From Apilactobacillus nanyangensis (GTDB lineage: Bacteria > Bacillota > Bacilli > Lactobacillales > Lactobacillaceae): a stretch of DNA of 64,000 nt. The stretch spans positions 62,001 to 126,000 of the forward strand of contig NZ_BOLX01000001.1 in the NCBI RefSeq assembly GCF_016861915.1. The letters are read 5' to 3'. The position numbers and the translations under genes are program-made. Position 1 is the stretch's first letter. Each line of letters opens with the position of its first letter. Shown here one piece after another: positions 12,001-20,253 of this stretch. The notes beneath the pieces are model-generated. The model saw only the letters and a program-made list of their open reading frames with translations, was not told where the DNA came from and did no database searches.

Positions 12001-15000
12001 AGCACAAACTATCAGTTGGAAAAATCCTGATGGCACGGTAAATAATAGTGCGGTTGTTAAAGTTACAGCCAATTCACCATTTGATTATTACACACCAGTT
12101 GGATTCATGAATGCATACACTAAGCAAATGCTAACTAAAGATGAGATTGGAAATACCACATATTGGATAAAAGTAACAAGTGCTACTGGTTTGCCAGTAT
12201 ACTATGGTACTAAAGATGTATATAAATCCGTTGTAAATGCTAAGGGGGCACAAGGTGTTCCATCACTACCTAATAATTATATTTATGATCCTAACCAAAC
12301 TATTGGTTATGATAATGGAACTAAAGAATATATAGTGTCTGTAATTCCACAAAACACATCTATTCCAACTGCCATAGTGGATGGACCAGATGGTCAAGAA
12401 AAAGCTACTACCACCTTACCTGTGACAGTAAGTAGCGATGGACAAAGTGCAACTATTATAACTTCAGCAGACCATGTAACCAAAGGTGATAATAATGATC
12501 CTAATTATTATTTCGTTCCTAAAGGAACTAACGTAGTCCAAAATCCAACAACAGGCACTTTCCATGCTGCAGGATATGAAATCAAGTCTAATAATGACGG
12601 CACGTTTAATATTGATAATGGTAAATATGACAACCATGGTAATTCATACCCAGGTCCAATGACCGTTAAGATTGATGATAAAACTGGTACTATTACTGTT
12701 GCTAAACCATCAGTTGTTAAGGATAGCGATGGTAATCTTTATCAAGTTAACCCTGGTACAGTTGTAACGCCAAAGGCTGAAAATGGAAATATTGAATACC
12801 ATGCTGATGCTGTTCAAATTCCGGCAAGCACCACTGTTGATGCTCAAACTGGTAAGAATGGTCAAACTGTACCTAATGGAGCGAAGGTAGTGATTAACCC
12901 AGATACCAATACTAAGGATGTGGTTTCAAACGTTCCTGGTTTCAAGGGTACTACTGGTCTTCCATTAGATGCTGATACTAGTCATCCAGTATTACAACCA
13001 TCAGATGATATTGCTAAGGGCGTTACTGTGGACTTCGGTGGCCAAGCCACTAACACTACTGCTGATCTACCAGTTAGAGGTAATGATGACGGTAGCATCA
13101 CTGTAACTAAGACAGTTACCTCTCCTGATGGCAAGTACGTTATTACTGCTGGAACTACCATGGCGAAGGGTCCAGATGGCCAATACCATGCGAAGGGTTA
13201 TCAAACTAACTCAGATGGTACCTTTAACATTGATAATGCTAACTTGAAGGCTAACGATGGCACATTTGTAACCCAAAGTGTGAAAGCCAAGGTTGATGCT
13301 AATGGTAACATTACATTAGCAAACACCACTGTAGGTGATGACGGTAATGGTAATAAGTTTATTTCTCAAGCTGGCTCAACCATTTACAGATCAACTAAGG
13401 ATGCTAACTCAGATGGTCAATACAATGTTAGTGCTGTTAAGGTCGCCCAAGATCAATCAATTCCAGCTAAGCCAGGTCAAAACTCACAACCACAAGCAAA
13501 CGCTGCCCATACCCACGTTAATGATGATGGAACAATTAGTATTGTTTCTGATAAACCAGGTTATGTTGGAACTACACTTCCTGCTGGAACTACTGATATT
13601 CCAAATAACCCAGTATTAACACCGACAACCACTAATGCTAACTTGAATCTAAATGATCCAAGCGGTAACCCAACTAGCTCAACTGCTAGTGGCGTAAAGG
13701 TTAAGGGTGATGACAATGGTGGTTTAACTACAGCTAACTCCAGCCTTAGTGATGATGGCAATAGTATTGTGCTTATTAACACACCAGTAACTACTGATGG
13801 TAATGGTAAGCTACATGCTAACTCATACCCATATGATGCTGGTAACCAAACTATCACATTACCAAATGTTCCAATTAAGGATCCAAATGGAAATGTCATT
13901 GGGAACCAAACGATTACTGGTAAGGTCGATCCAAATACTGGGGTTATCACTGTTCAAACTCCAGTTGATGCTATTAATGGTAACCATGCATACTTGGCAG
14001 ACACTGGAACTGTTGTTGACAGGGGACCTAACGGTTACTCAGTTACAACTATTGATAACACAGCCGTAATTAATAATGCAAACTTATTAGATACTTTGAC
14101 TAACAGTTCAATTGGAATTGGGGTTGCATATGTTGATAAGAAGACTGGCAATATTATTAACGCAACTGTGCCAACCACTGGTGGTAACCAAAATGCCGGA
14201 TACAAAGTATACAATCAACCTAATCAACTTGTGGAATGGAGTAATGCTTCAGGGAATGTTAATGACAATGCAACAATTGTTGTTATCGATAACGCACCAT
14301 ACCACAACAACAGTAATGTTTCCTTCCTTAACATCTACACTAACCAAACTGTGTCAACTGATGGTGGTCATTACTCAATTAAGGTTAATGATAATGACCA
14401 CATGCCAATTGGTGCTGGAACTTCAAATGCATCTAGTGCAGTTGAATCACTTCCAAATGGTTACATGTATGCACAAGGTCGCCAAATTATTGTTGAAGGC
14501 TATCCAAACAATGATCAAAATGATACTGATAAGAAGATGTACATCGTTCCAGTTGTCCCAATTGATGGTCAAATCAATAACGCAACTGTAAATGATGAAA
14601 GTGGTACAGCACGTAACACAAGTCAAACTCTTCCTGTTCACACAAATTCCGATGGATCAATCGCAACGACCAAGGATGTGATTTCACAAGGTAACGATGG
14701 TAATTACTATGCTGTTCCAAAGGGTACTCCGGTGGTCACAGCTATCACTTCCGATGGTCAAACTAGTTTCCAAACTGCTGGTACAAAGATTCCAGGTAAT
14801 GGTTTGATTGATAACGTTCATTTTGACAACAGTGATAATGCTTCAGTTACTGATCCAGTTCAAGCTAACATCGATACTAATACTGGTAAGATTACAGCTG
14901 CTAATACCACGGTAGTAACTGATCCAAACAATCCAAAGAAGGCTTACCAAGTAACTACTGGAACTCAAATTACAATGACTAAGGATGCAAATGGTAATAC

Positions 15001-18000
15001 TGAATACCATGTTGCTGCTCAAACCCTAGAGCAAGATAAGTCAATTCCAGCACAAGTTGGTAACCAAGGTTCAATTAAGGACGCTGCGGCACATGTTCAC
15101 TACAACAGCGATGGTACCAAGGATATCGTTTCCGATGTTCCTGGCTTCGCAGGTCAAAAGAACTTACCAAATGACTACGATACCATCAAGTCCACACCTC
15201 AATTAACACCAGAGGACGCAACATTGAATAATGTTCACGTTGCTGATTTAAACGGTAATGACACTGGTAAGATTATCAATAACCTATCAATTAAGGGTCA
15301 ATCTGATGGTAGCATTGAAGTTACTAAACCAACTATTACCACTGATGGACGTATTATCCTACCTGGAACTAAGGTTACTAAGGATGCAAATGGTAATTGG
15401 ACTGTTGCATCATATCCATATGATGCAAATAGTAGAACGGTAACACTTCCAAATACTGCTATTAACAACGAATCTGGTAATAGATTAGCTTCTAAAGATG
15501 TCAAGGCTACTATTGACTTAAACACTGGGGCATTGTCATTATCTTCAGACGACAGTAAGGGTGTTCACATTGTGGATCAACCAAACTCAAAGGCATATCA
15601 AGCTGATGATGGTACTTCGATTACTAGAAATCCCAATGGTACCTACTCATTAGTTGCTAATGATGATACTGAAGTGATGAAGAACGTCACAATGGTTAAT
15701 GATAATAATGGTCAAAATCCTGATAAGGCTACTCAAGTAATTGTTGATAAGACTACTGGAATCATCTTGAACGCAACATTACCTAAGACTGGTAGTATCG
15801 CCAACGATGGTTATAAGGTGAATAACTACGGTACTCAAACCATTGATTATAAGAATCCAAATGCACCAATTCATGTCATTGATAACGCACCAATTGATAG
15901 TTCAAGAAATGTTAAATTCGTTAACATCTACACTGGCGAAGAAGTAACTAAGCCTGGTGATAGTACTGTCACTTACACTCAAAGAGACGGTCTACCAATT
16001 TACAATGGAACCGATGAAGCTGGTAATGCGGTTAACAAGTACCCAGATGGATACAACTTTGTTAACGGAACTACTATTCAAAAGGTTAAGGATAGCCAAG
16101 GCAACGATCAATATGTTGTTTCCGTATATCCAACCGACGGTCCAATGAAGGCTGACGTTACTAATGCTAACGGAAGCATTCAATCCGCTGGTCAACCATT
16201 AACAGTTCATACTGATGATAATCACAACATTACGACTACCAAGGATTCTATTTCTAAAGGTTCTGATGGTAATTACTATGTTGTTACAAAGGGAACTTCT
16301 GTAAACAAGAACCAAAATCAAGCTAGTCTAAATGCTGCTGGTTATACAGTTACTGGAAACAAACTTCCAACTAACCAAGATGGTACAGTTACAATTGATA
16401 ATGCTCACTTGGATAACAAGGATTCAAAGACTGGTGATGTTACCAGCTCAATCCTAGGTTCAATTATTGCTAACGTAAAAAATAACGGTGACGGTACAGC
16501 TAACAACCCAGTGCTTACTGTTGCTAATACTAAGGTAGTTGTTGATCCAAAGAATCCAAGTAAGGCATATCAAGTTGATAAGGATACTTCAATCACTGTT
16601 TCAAGAGATGATAACGGAAATCCGCAATACCATGTGGATTCTAAGGTAATTCAACAAGACCAAAAGATTCCTGCTAAACCAGGTCAAAATTCACAACCAG
16701 TGAACGATTCAGCACACGTTCACTACAACAGTGATGGTACCAAGGATATCGTTTCAGATGTTCCTGGATACCAAGGTCAAAAGGGATTGGATAATAATGC
16801 TGACACTTCAAATGAAACATTGACTCCTGTTGATGATGTTGCTAAGAATGTTCACTTTGATCATAATGGTCAAGACACTAACTCAATCGGTGATGTTCCG
16901 GTTCGTGGTGATGATAATGGAAATATTGCTGTTACTCAAAACACTACTTCATCAGACGGTAAATTTATGATTCCTAAGGGAACTATAATTGCTAAGAATA
17001 ACGATGGTAGCTATCATGGTACATCGTTACCAGTTAATTCCGATGGAACTGTATTAGTTCAAAATGTTAACGTCCAAGATAATCAAGGTAAAAATAAGGC
17101 AAAGCATGATTTTGTAGCTAAAGTTGACAATAATGGACACTTAACTACTGCTAAGGACCAAGTTGTTCAAGGAAATGATAATAAGCAATACATTATTCCT
17201 GCTGGTACACCAATTGTTCAAGACCCAAGTACTCATGAGTACAAGGTTGTTGGAAACGGCTTGCCATTTGATAATGGGGTTGTAACCATTGACAACGGCC
17301 ATTACGATAATCATGATAATCCTAGTCAATCTGTTCCTGCTAAGATTGTAGCGACTGTTGATAATCAAAACGGTAAGCTAACAATGAAAGATACTACTGT
17401 TGTTACTGATCCAAACGATCCACACACTGTATATAAGGCAAATGCCGGAGACCCAATCATTATTAAATCTGATGGTAATAACGGCGTGGAATACCATGTG
17501 AATGCAATTAAGCTTGCTCAAGATTATCCAGTTGATGCTCAAACTGGTATAAACGGCCCTGTTGTCCCTGCATCCTCAACTGTTCACTACAATAGTGACG
17601 GTAGTATGAACATCAATTCAAATGTTCCTGGATTTAAGGGATACGTTGTTCCAAATGGACAAAGTGTTCCAGATAATCCGGTTCTAACACCAGTAGATGA
17701 TACAGCATCTGATGTTCATTTTGATAATGCCGGAAATGATACAGGTTCATTCAATGACTTACCAGTTAAGGGTGACGACAATGGTAATATTGTTGTAACT
17801 CATAGTACCAAGTCTACTGATGGTAAACGTATGGTTCCTGCTGGAACAGTTATTAAAAAGGGTGATGATGGTAAATACCATGCTGAATCATTACCAATCG
17901 ATAAAGATGATAATGTTGTGATTGATAATGCCGATGTTAATGATGCAAACGGTATTCCAAGAGCTCAAACTAAGTTAGTCGCTAAGGTTGATGATCAAGG

Positions 18001-19999
18001 AAATATTGTGACCGTTAAAAATCAAATCGTAATGGGTAATGATAATAACTACTACATGGTTCCTGCTAAATCTGATGTGACAAAGAATCCATCAAATGGC
18101 AGTTATCAAGTAAGTGGTAACTTGCTACCAACCAATCCAGATGGTACAGTAACAATTTCAGATGCTCACTTTGACGATAAGACTGACCCAACTAAGTCAG
18201 TCAAAGGTGATTTAGTAGCAGTGGTTGATTCGGAAAATGGTACTTTATCTGTGAAGGATAATACTGTTGTTAATGATCCAACTAATCCAAAACGAGCATA
18301 CAGAGCAGATGCTAACGAACCAATTACCGTTGTTTCAGACGGTAAGGGTGGTGTTCAATACCACGTTAGTGCTACTCCAATTGATCAAGATGCTCCAATA
18401 GCTGCCAAAGCTGGAGCCAATGGTCCTGTTGACATTCATAACGCTCACGTTCATGTTAACGGTGACGGTAGTAAGACTGTTGTTTCAGATGTTCCAGGAT
18501 TTACTGGTCAAACATTTGCAAATCATGAAGATGTTCCTGAAACGCCTGTTTTGACTCCAACTGATAGTATCATTGATGGCGCTCATTTCGATAGTGATGA
18601 TAAGGATACTAACTCAATTGGAAGACTTTCTGTTCGTGGTGATGATAATGGAAATATTGTTGTTACTCATCCAACTAAGTCGTCAGATGGCAAGTTCCTA
18701 GTACCCGCAGGTACTACCGCTATAAGAGATAATAATGGAAATTATCATGCTAACTCATACCCTGTAAATCCTGATGGCACTATTACAATTGATAATGTCA
18801 ACTTAGATGGACAAGATAAGTCATCAATTAAAGGAACAGTTGTTGCTAAGGTAAATGATGATGGTTCATTAATCGTTGTGAAGACAACAGTAACTAATGA
18901 CGGTAATGGTCATTTGTACACTGAAAATGAAAACACACCTATTCGTATTGTAATTAATTCTGATGGAACCACTTCATTACATGTTGATTCAGTCAAGAGT
19001 TATGACGGATTAACTCCTGAGGAAGCAGCTAAGAAAAAAGCAGATGCATTCCTTCCTGTTCCAAGTTTCAAGGGCAAGGATAAAGAATACATTAGTAGAT
19101 TTATGGCTGCTTATAAGGAAGAGTTGAGAAGAGTTATCCCAACTTATGTATACAGTACTAGAGGTCTATATGTTCACAGTTCTGAACACTTAACAGTATT
19201 TAACAGAGTTAAGGGGTACGCTAAGAAACCAAGAAACTTAGCACATGTCTTCAAGGTTCGTGGCTTTAAGCTAGCTCAAAACAAGTACCCAAGATTAAAG
19301 GTTGATGGTGGTTACATTTCATTGAATAAGTACATTAGGGATGCTTACTACCGTACTAACCATCCATTATTCCGTGTTATCAGAAAGACTGGAGTATTGA
19401 TTCACACATCTAAGAAGTTCCATTACGGAAAGAAACATGTAATTAGACTTCGTCGTGGTGCATTAATCCACGTCAAGAAGGTTGTTAAGTATCACAACAT
19501 TACACGCCTATACATCGGTAATGGTAAATATGTAACTTCTAACAAGACTTATGTTGCGCTTGCTAAGAAGAGAGCACCACTTTACGTATACTGGACAAAC
19601 AAACGTGGAGTTTACGTAAATACTCGCTTCACTCGTAAGAATGCTGTTAAGTACTTCTCTAAGAGACCAAGAAATAAAGCTAACGCATACAAGGTATTGA
19701 GAATAGTTAAGACTAAGAATGGTATTAAATACCGTATCAAGCCTGGCTACATCAATGCTAAGGGCACAATTCCAGCATATTACGTTCGTCGTACTAAGCT
19801 AATTCGTGTCATCAGAAATAGGGGCATCTTAGTTCACTATGCTAAGAAGTTCACTAGACGTAATGCAATTAAACATTTCAGAAAGAATACATTGATTCGA
19901 GTAAGAAGCGTGGCTAGATTCTATGGAATTACCAGATTCTATATTGGGAATGGTGAATATATCACTTCAAATAAGACCTGGGTTAACAGAATTAAATAG
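3074..19999 (+). CDS. 5641-aa modular surface exoprotein with pectate-lyase-like domain and basic SLAP-like C-terminus
   Basis: A single uninterrupted frame of 16.9 kb with a TTG start. Residues 1-53 are a KxYKxGKxW-like export signal (basic stretch, K-K-Q-W-V-V-V, hydrophobic core, cleavage near K-A-S-A). Residues 60-140 are Asn/Gln/Ser/Asp-rich with a short tandem repeat. Residues about 150-345 resemble the helical Y-x-x-A-Y repeats of the preceding protein. Residues about 350-800 resemble the pectate-lyase-like adhesive beta-helix domain of lactobacillar exoproteins. From about 1370 to 5160 come beta-rich modules marked by 15 PGF/PGY motifs. From about 5355 to the end are four basic SLAP/DUF5776-like units in an A-B-A-B order. 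There is no C-terminal sortase signal and I saw no cysteine. It probably acts as an adhesin or S-layer-like fibre; the ligand is unknown. Confidence 0.92.
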   Translation: MQYNKNEIQKTNDKKILRKVKKQWVVVSLSSFALLGATSLALMSHDVKASAQDNPDTHVSSVNQNTSDGQSANGNQNTSDGQSANGNQNTSDGQNADDNQNSSGNQTANDKKNDTGNTQQTSDNSNQLSYRDGDAQDESSNKVDVKSNADANTANQFKQNLYGSQNGTKDQYTDFTNSINKGIHDAYAGKINNSSSVNGGNNQDLYTAAYQGVQADQTKSTAENMISSTNDDVKAAANNTNSFLYTAYQYGIDFKKTADMAYDDAIKSNSDVPTSGKNRSSIAANLLPIYDNSYVGTRQALSQQFDASNNFNTGGYNISPDSTKMPVHNSDSSQNQYQSAYDKAVNNFNNGIVYVSNAAQYQKALYASSTSTVNKIVLTANISASGTMDNLGNVIVDGQGQYNLSGSYTFNKSNKNNNIVIQNIRSLNTSYTVNGDGFVGYNNVSYVGGFNNLFNPTQGNGNYIIGANITTTDSSTNGDGSITFSNLDVADTNSNGGKIVIGDNAKYNFNSLSANYIVVNQGAQLKLNPVELDNYVYNKNLKKELIKDPNHLDPSKTPRYAIMANGNISIHQGAVVTLTLSNNTNAIRVGNVAKPEDTGSGDSGNVTISGTLNVVVPDGVLPTSLDKRVQYPNSKRTDAVIWLGHGMQVLSGGIFNVDAKTSDQANAGLYYAFVYGPYSNMLKGGGSREPSMSQITVLQNGSMNVNMNTGSKGQPIRFAYVPIVAFNPKAFNINLNVTPGTTTGADGVKLSLSSIDVFGAVLDQDIIDSVKTSSGYLVNPYIYHYRRNGVAAGKTDSSMIGNEIFQDINGVTNGYKSSDQYSKDKFSFSYPYTWKLIPNTGVTYNGASFDSALDYLGLYVQLYEDIIGYQQSFDEQVGNGNFVTNNSSRVAVGAYNPDKNKHGDNPTPEDINTAINKVWKSDVSKATGIGMFSDSSWNNKSQQTYLNGQTFAEVAGMSMNDFKKRLANISSAVSLKSTIINIANALGKTVSNIAANNPKVADKIDNQLNGNNPKIVSGQNSRNDTSINLSGAPSIQFINNLSTYVDANGYYHAKFDAQMNNQGQDPQSKQVDVHFVTGSFDAGTNGNEDSYQNMYKQNGNNENLYETITLDNTNSVKQSDGSILFSGDVNLGVKKLDTVGIRLNTFLSTGLNSSQGASRQQIASVTSTLRPSNNSYQTNVDGYNSVVDNGGKLLRTTDNNLYSVPSVVKANDFLANISNTLAHLNDSDQSEAQYYTNKTSSDPLPEPAYRAFSVNNQNITPFNDSDYAGVNAESSLINAKTIRVYAGLGTNKRRLIGVTSVPGDSILADGTIDTNNFSQARDQINILKNNVSTNNKGYVLDFSKTPLTQYDAKTYDVLVPEVQYMQNGAQLSLDTTNGSQLPFAGTATVDNNGKITQITPNLPGYAVVTNPNGITPDSAGMYTVVPQAGLADVYIDDANGNPTGIVAHQIEVIGNANGGVNATKTTKIPSGKNDGVQYVIDPSTKIGVVTAANGVQTYHVKLTATLDKTNVSVQTADGSSVAGGGTRTIDANGNVITTTNLPGFAPTKTSVSNGKDVVNPSDTPVRTKVNVYDANGNQVTKNGQPVTVDVMVQGQANGQSIIKSINGRDEVTGDDGKKYKVTPGSGINPIINNTVYQGASVTATVDNTKTINTTAVTPNGSPIAGGATVVTDQNGNSSSQSNVPGFTGSNPVQKNGNSTVLTPTTSTNVTLPVVNSSTGQVVGNATVDVQGHNDGTSSITKVDTSTQITDEQGNTYPVDSNSTITVQNGQPVISVNPVAPKNQNVGAVTPSGNQISAGAVITNNNGRTTSTSNIPGFVGSTPATKDGNGNAILTPTTTNNVTITIQDPSGKTVGTITATVQGNANGTSTIKSVEGNDTIIDSSNPNSAYVVTPGTQISADPNNPQQAIATITPTFTGSKNVGAVTDSGSSISGGATITSNGAGGIQATTVLPGFNTSKEAQLDNNGNAIMTPSNNPVSAKVDVYDDDTGKKVGTVPVSAQGNEDGTSSVTSGTTFTNGNDSYVIPQGTNITIQNGTPAITIKKSNGNYKAGDRVPLIRSDGYLLPFTGIVQSDGTTIVPNLPGYYSGNVNTMSNGAFTVSPILDNGANPIANIHVVDGISGQDTGKSIAVNILGSASSYYPNRLLEIQGVSPQQQNGVIALANTDGITAHVEVTENDGKTKLTYNDTFGNLDNMIQAHDGTGPNDSYYYVVLGLPADGSTAPVVTSTGAQVGLGTIHSSNSGRPYITPDNPGFTATSLQRDSTGNNYVVTPTISQATLDVHDSNGNKVGTVNVSVQGHDDGTTTVNAPNNPSTVQGTDGNTYQVNDGNLVNANQPNTIGQGYNTVGQIIGIGTATITNNGKSTGVTASNVPVNTDEDGNTVVASNTISSDGKYVIPAGTKVTVNNGQATIEGLPYDSNTQTATIPAHFNHRNKDTGTTASVQVTVNSDGSLTVKKPASASNNDTIYTTPAGGNVHVETNQNGQTEYHVDSKAEKLTQTYSAQTGSNGPVVKDAITVTVDPATGQKTITSNVPGFGLDNGQKSMTIQSNVDTSSLILKPITEIISGVKNDRNGQSTGSTTDNLTIKGDDKGNITVVTGKASNDNNYFVPANTPVTKGTDGSYHANSLPLNSDGTVTLNNTKYNGQDGSSVTGPIKAHVNSDGSLSTAGGQTQTDSKGNVYVVPDKTSVNIGKNSDGTPAYNVPATKVQQDKKVPAKTGENGQSVPNGATIHINSDGTQTVQSNVPGYTGDTNLPITADTSNPTLHPAETTLSNVHADDNQSNDTGKTFSSLLVKGDDKGNLATTKTIYTSDGSQVALPGSPVTKDANGNYHVQTLPVQNGTVTIHDAAIYDDKGNIIDHKDITATVDKDTGKLTLNQPDGKGVHTIINSNGTAYQANNRTKVVKDGNGYKVFSQSSYVSINNAQLTDTASGNPVVGTGKVNVDTTTDKVLPHADISSLNGKGPYNAGYQIAQDSDKTAQTISWKNPDGTVNNSAVVKVTANSPFDYYTPVGFMNAYTKQMLTKDEIGNTTYWIKVTSATGLPVYYGTKDVYKSVVNAKGAQGVPSLPNNYIYDPNQTIGYDNGTKEYIVSVIPQNTSIPTAIVDGPDGQEKATTTLPVTVSSDGQSATIITSADHVTKGDNNDPNYYFVPKGTNVVQNPTTGTFHAAGYEIKSNNDGTFNIDNGKYDNHGNSYPGPMTVKIDDKTGTITVAKPSVVKDSDGNLYQVNPGTVVTPKAENGNIEYHADAVQIPASTTVDAQTGKNGQTVPNGAKVVINPDTNTKDVVSNVPGFKGTTGLPLDADTSHPVLQPSDDIAKGVTVDFGGQATNTTADLPVRGNDDGSITVTKTVTSPDGKYVITAGTTMAKGPDGQYHAKGYQTNSDGTFNIDNANLKANDGTFVTQSVKAKVDANGNITLANTTVGDDGNGNKFISQAGSTIYRSTKDANSDGQYNVSAVKVAQDQSIPAKPGQNSQPQANAAHTHVNDDGTISIVSDKPGYVGTTLPAGTTDIPNNPVLTPTTTNANLNLNDPSGNPTSSTASGVKVKGDDNGGLTTANSSLSDDGNSIVLINTPVTTDGNGKLHANSYPYDAGNQTITLPNVPIKDPNGNVIGNQTITGKVDPNTGVITVQTPVDAINGNHAYLADTGTVVDRGPNGYSVTTIDNTAVINNANLLDTLTNSSIGIGVAYVDKKTGNIINATVPTTGGNQNAGYKVYNQPNQLVEWSNASGNVNDNATIVVIDNAPYHNNSNVSFLNIYTNQTVSTDGGHYSIKVNDNDHMPIGAGTSNASSAVESLPNGYMYAQGRQIIVEGYPNNDQNDTDKKMYIVPVVPIDGQINNATVNDESGTARNTSQTLPVHTNSDGSIATTKDVISQGNDGNYYAVPKGTPVVTAITSDGQTSFQTAGTKIPGNGLIDNVHFDNSDNASVTDPVQANIDTNTGKITAANTTVVTDPNNPKKAYQVTTGTQITMTKDANGNTEYHVAAQTLEQDKSIPAQVGNQGSIKDAAAHVHYNSDGTKDIVSDVPGFAGQKNLPNDYDTIKSTPQLTPEDATLNNVHVADLNGNDTGKIINNLSIKGQSDGSIEVTKPTITTDGRIILPGTKVTKDANGNWTVASYPYDANSRTVTLPNTAINNESGNRLASKDVKATIDLNTGALSLSSDDSKGVHIVDQPNSKAYQADDGTSITRNPNGTYSLVANDDTEVMKNVTMVNDNNGQNPDKATQVIVDKTTGIILNATLPKTGSIANDGYKVNNYGTQTIDYKNPNAPIHVIDNAPIDSSRNVKFVNIYTGEEVTKPGDSTVTYTQRDGLPIYNGTDEAGNAVNKYPDGYNFVNGTTIQKVKDSQGNDQYVVSVYPTDGPMKADVTNANGSIQSAGQPLTVHTDDNHNITTTKDSISKGSDGNYYVVTKGTSVNKNQNQASLNAAGYTVTGNKLPTNQDGTVTIDNAHLDNKDSKTGDVTSSILGSIIANVKNNGDGTANNPVLTVANTKVVVDPKNPSKAYQVDKDTSITVSRDDNGNPQYHVDSKVIQQDQKIPAKPGQNSQPVNDSAHVHYNSDGTKDIVSDVPGYQGQKGLDNNADTSNETLTPVDDVAKNVHFDHNGQDTNSIGDVPVRGDDNGNIAVTQNTTSSDGKFMIPKGTIIAKNNDGSYHGTSLPVNSDGTVLVQNVNVQDNQGKNKAKHDFVAKVDNNGHLTTAKDQVVQGNDNKQYIIPAGTPIVQDPSTHEYKVVGNGLPFDNGVVTIDNGHYDNHDNPSQSVPAKIVATVDNQNGKLTMKDTTVVTDPNDPHTVYKANAGDPIIIKSDGNNGVEYHVNAIKLAQDYPVDAQTGINGPVVPASSTVHYNSDGSMNINSNVPGFKGYVVPNGQSVPDNPVLTPVDDTASDVHFDNAGNDTGSFNDLPVKGDDNGNIVVTHSTKSTDGKRMVPAGTVIKKGDDGKYHAESLPIDKDDNVVIDNADVNDANGIPRAQTKLVAKVDDQGNIVTVKNQIVMGNDNNYYMVPAKSDVTKNPSNGSYQVSGNLLPTNPDGTVTISDAHFDDKTDPTKSVKGDLVAVVDSENGTLSVKDNTVVNDPTNPKRAYRADANEPITVVSDGKGGVQYHVSATPIDQDAPIAAKAGANGPVDIHNAHVHVNGDGSKTVVSDVPGFTGQTFANHEDVPETPVLTPTDSIIDGAHFDSDDKDTNSIGRLSVRGDDNGNIVVTHPTKSSDGKFLVPAGTTAIRDNNGNYHANSYPVNPDGTITIDNVNLDGQDKSSIKGTVVAKVNDDGSLIVVKTTVTNDGNGHLYTENENTPIRIVINSDGTTSLHVDSVKSYDGLTPEEAAKKKADAFLPVPSFKGKDKEYISRFMAAYKEELRRVIPTYVYSTRGLYVHSSEHLTVFNRVKGYAKKPRNLAHVFKVRGFKLAQNKYPRLKVDGGYISLNKYIRDAYYRTNHPLFRVIRKTGVLIHTSKKFHYGKKHVIRLRRGALIHVKKVVKYHNITRLYIGNGKYVTSNKTYVALAKKRAPLYVYWTNKRGVYVNTRFTRKNAVKYFSKRPRNKANAYKVLRIVKTKNGIKYRIKPGYINAKGTIPAYYVRRTKLIRVIRNRGILVHYAKKFTRRNAIKHFRKNTLIRVRSVARFYGITRFYIGNGEYITSNKTWVNRIK
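3259..3366 (+). repeat. 36-bp tandem repeat coding N-Q-N-T-S-D-G-Q-S-A-N-G
   Basis: Two near-identical 36-bp copies and a third diverged copy lie directly after the signal peptide. They encode a 12-residue Asn/Gln/Ser/Gly unit. The in-frame repeat can vary in number by slippage without breaking the gene. It is a coding repeat with no spacers, so not CRISPR. Confidence 0.85.
7170..18600 (+). repeat. array of PGF/PGY beta modules in the 5641-aa protein
   Basis: Fifteen PGF or PGY motifs occur near bases 7280, 7690, 8110, 8510, 8925, 9310, 9820, 10660, 11295, 12930, 13550, 15135, 16755, 17620 and 18490. The first seven are about 400-500 bp apart. Later ones are about 630, 870 or 1600 bp apart. 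Later units add blocks of the form G-D-D-x-G-x-I-x-V-T, S-D-G-K-x-x-V-P-A-G-T and Y-H-V-x-A. The 1600-bp units contain an extra module, seen three times (about 11830-12350, 14050-14560 and 15670-16130), with F-x-N-x-Y-T and Y-P/L-P-N-G-Y signatures. Confidence 0.85.
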
Positions 20000-20006
20000 G
20001 ATCTAA

Positions 20007-20046
20007 AAATACCCGTTAGGATTTTTCCTAACGGGTATTTTTTTAT
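20007..20046 (+). terminator. intrinsic terminator of the 5641-aa gene
   Basis: A perfect 14-bp stem (20007-20020 with 20027-20040, 6-nt loop) ends in a T tract, shortly after the stop. Confidence 0.93.
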
Positions 20047-20230
20047 ACTTTTGTCTAAATTTGGAGTTTTACTCCAGAAAATATTAGAAAAAATATCATC
20101 TAAATATTAAGGAGTTATTTATTTTTTTAAAATTTTATAAAATTGATGTTTTATCGAAGTATTCCCCGTGGTTATAGGGTATTATATTCGATGTATAAAA
20201 ACGATTCTGTAGGTTTATTATTTAAAAATT

Positions 20231-20253
20231 AAAGGGGAGGTGCCTTTTCATTG
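20231..20253 (+). promoter_or_regulatory. ribosome binding site and TTG start of the 3065-aa gene
   Basis: AAAGGGGAGG at 20231-20240 lies 10 nt before TTG at 20251. No better ATG is in frame, and the encoded N-terminus (M-K-Y-N-K) matches that of the upstream giant protein (M-Q-Y-N-K), which fixes the start. The preceding 200 bp hold a small 6-bp hairpin (20062-20076) and no clear promoter. Confidence 0.75.

Noticed and set aside
13561-13950. Long minus-strand reading frames inside the giant genes
   Set aside because: They are antisense shadows of repetitive coding DNA, without ribosome binding sites, and their composition mirrors the plus-strand repeats.
15779-15793. LPKTG motif inside the 5641-aa protein
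   Set aside because: It is about 1400 residues from the C-terminus, lacks a hydrophobic and charged tail, and sits where other copies of the same module read V-P-T-T-G, so it is not a sortase signal.
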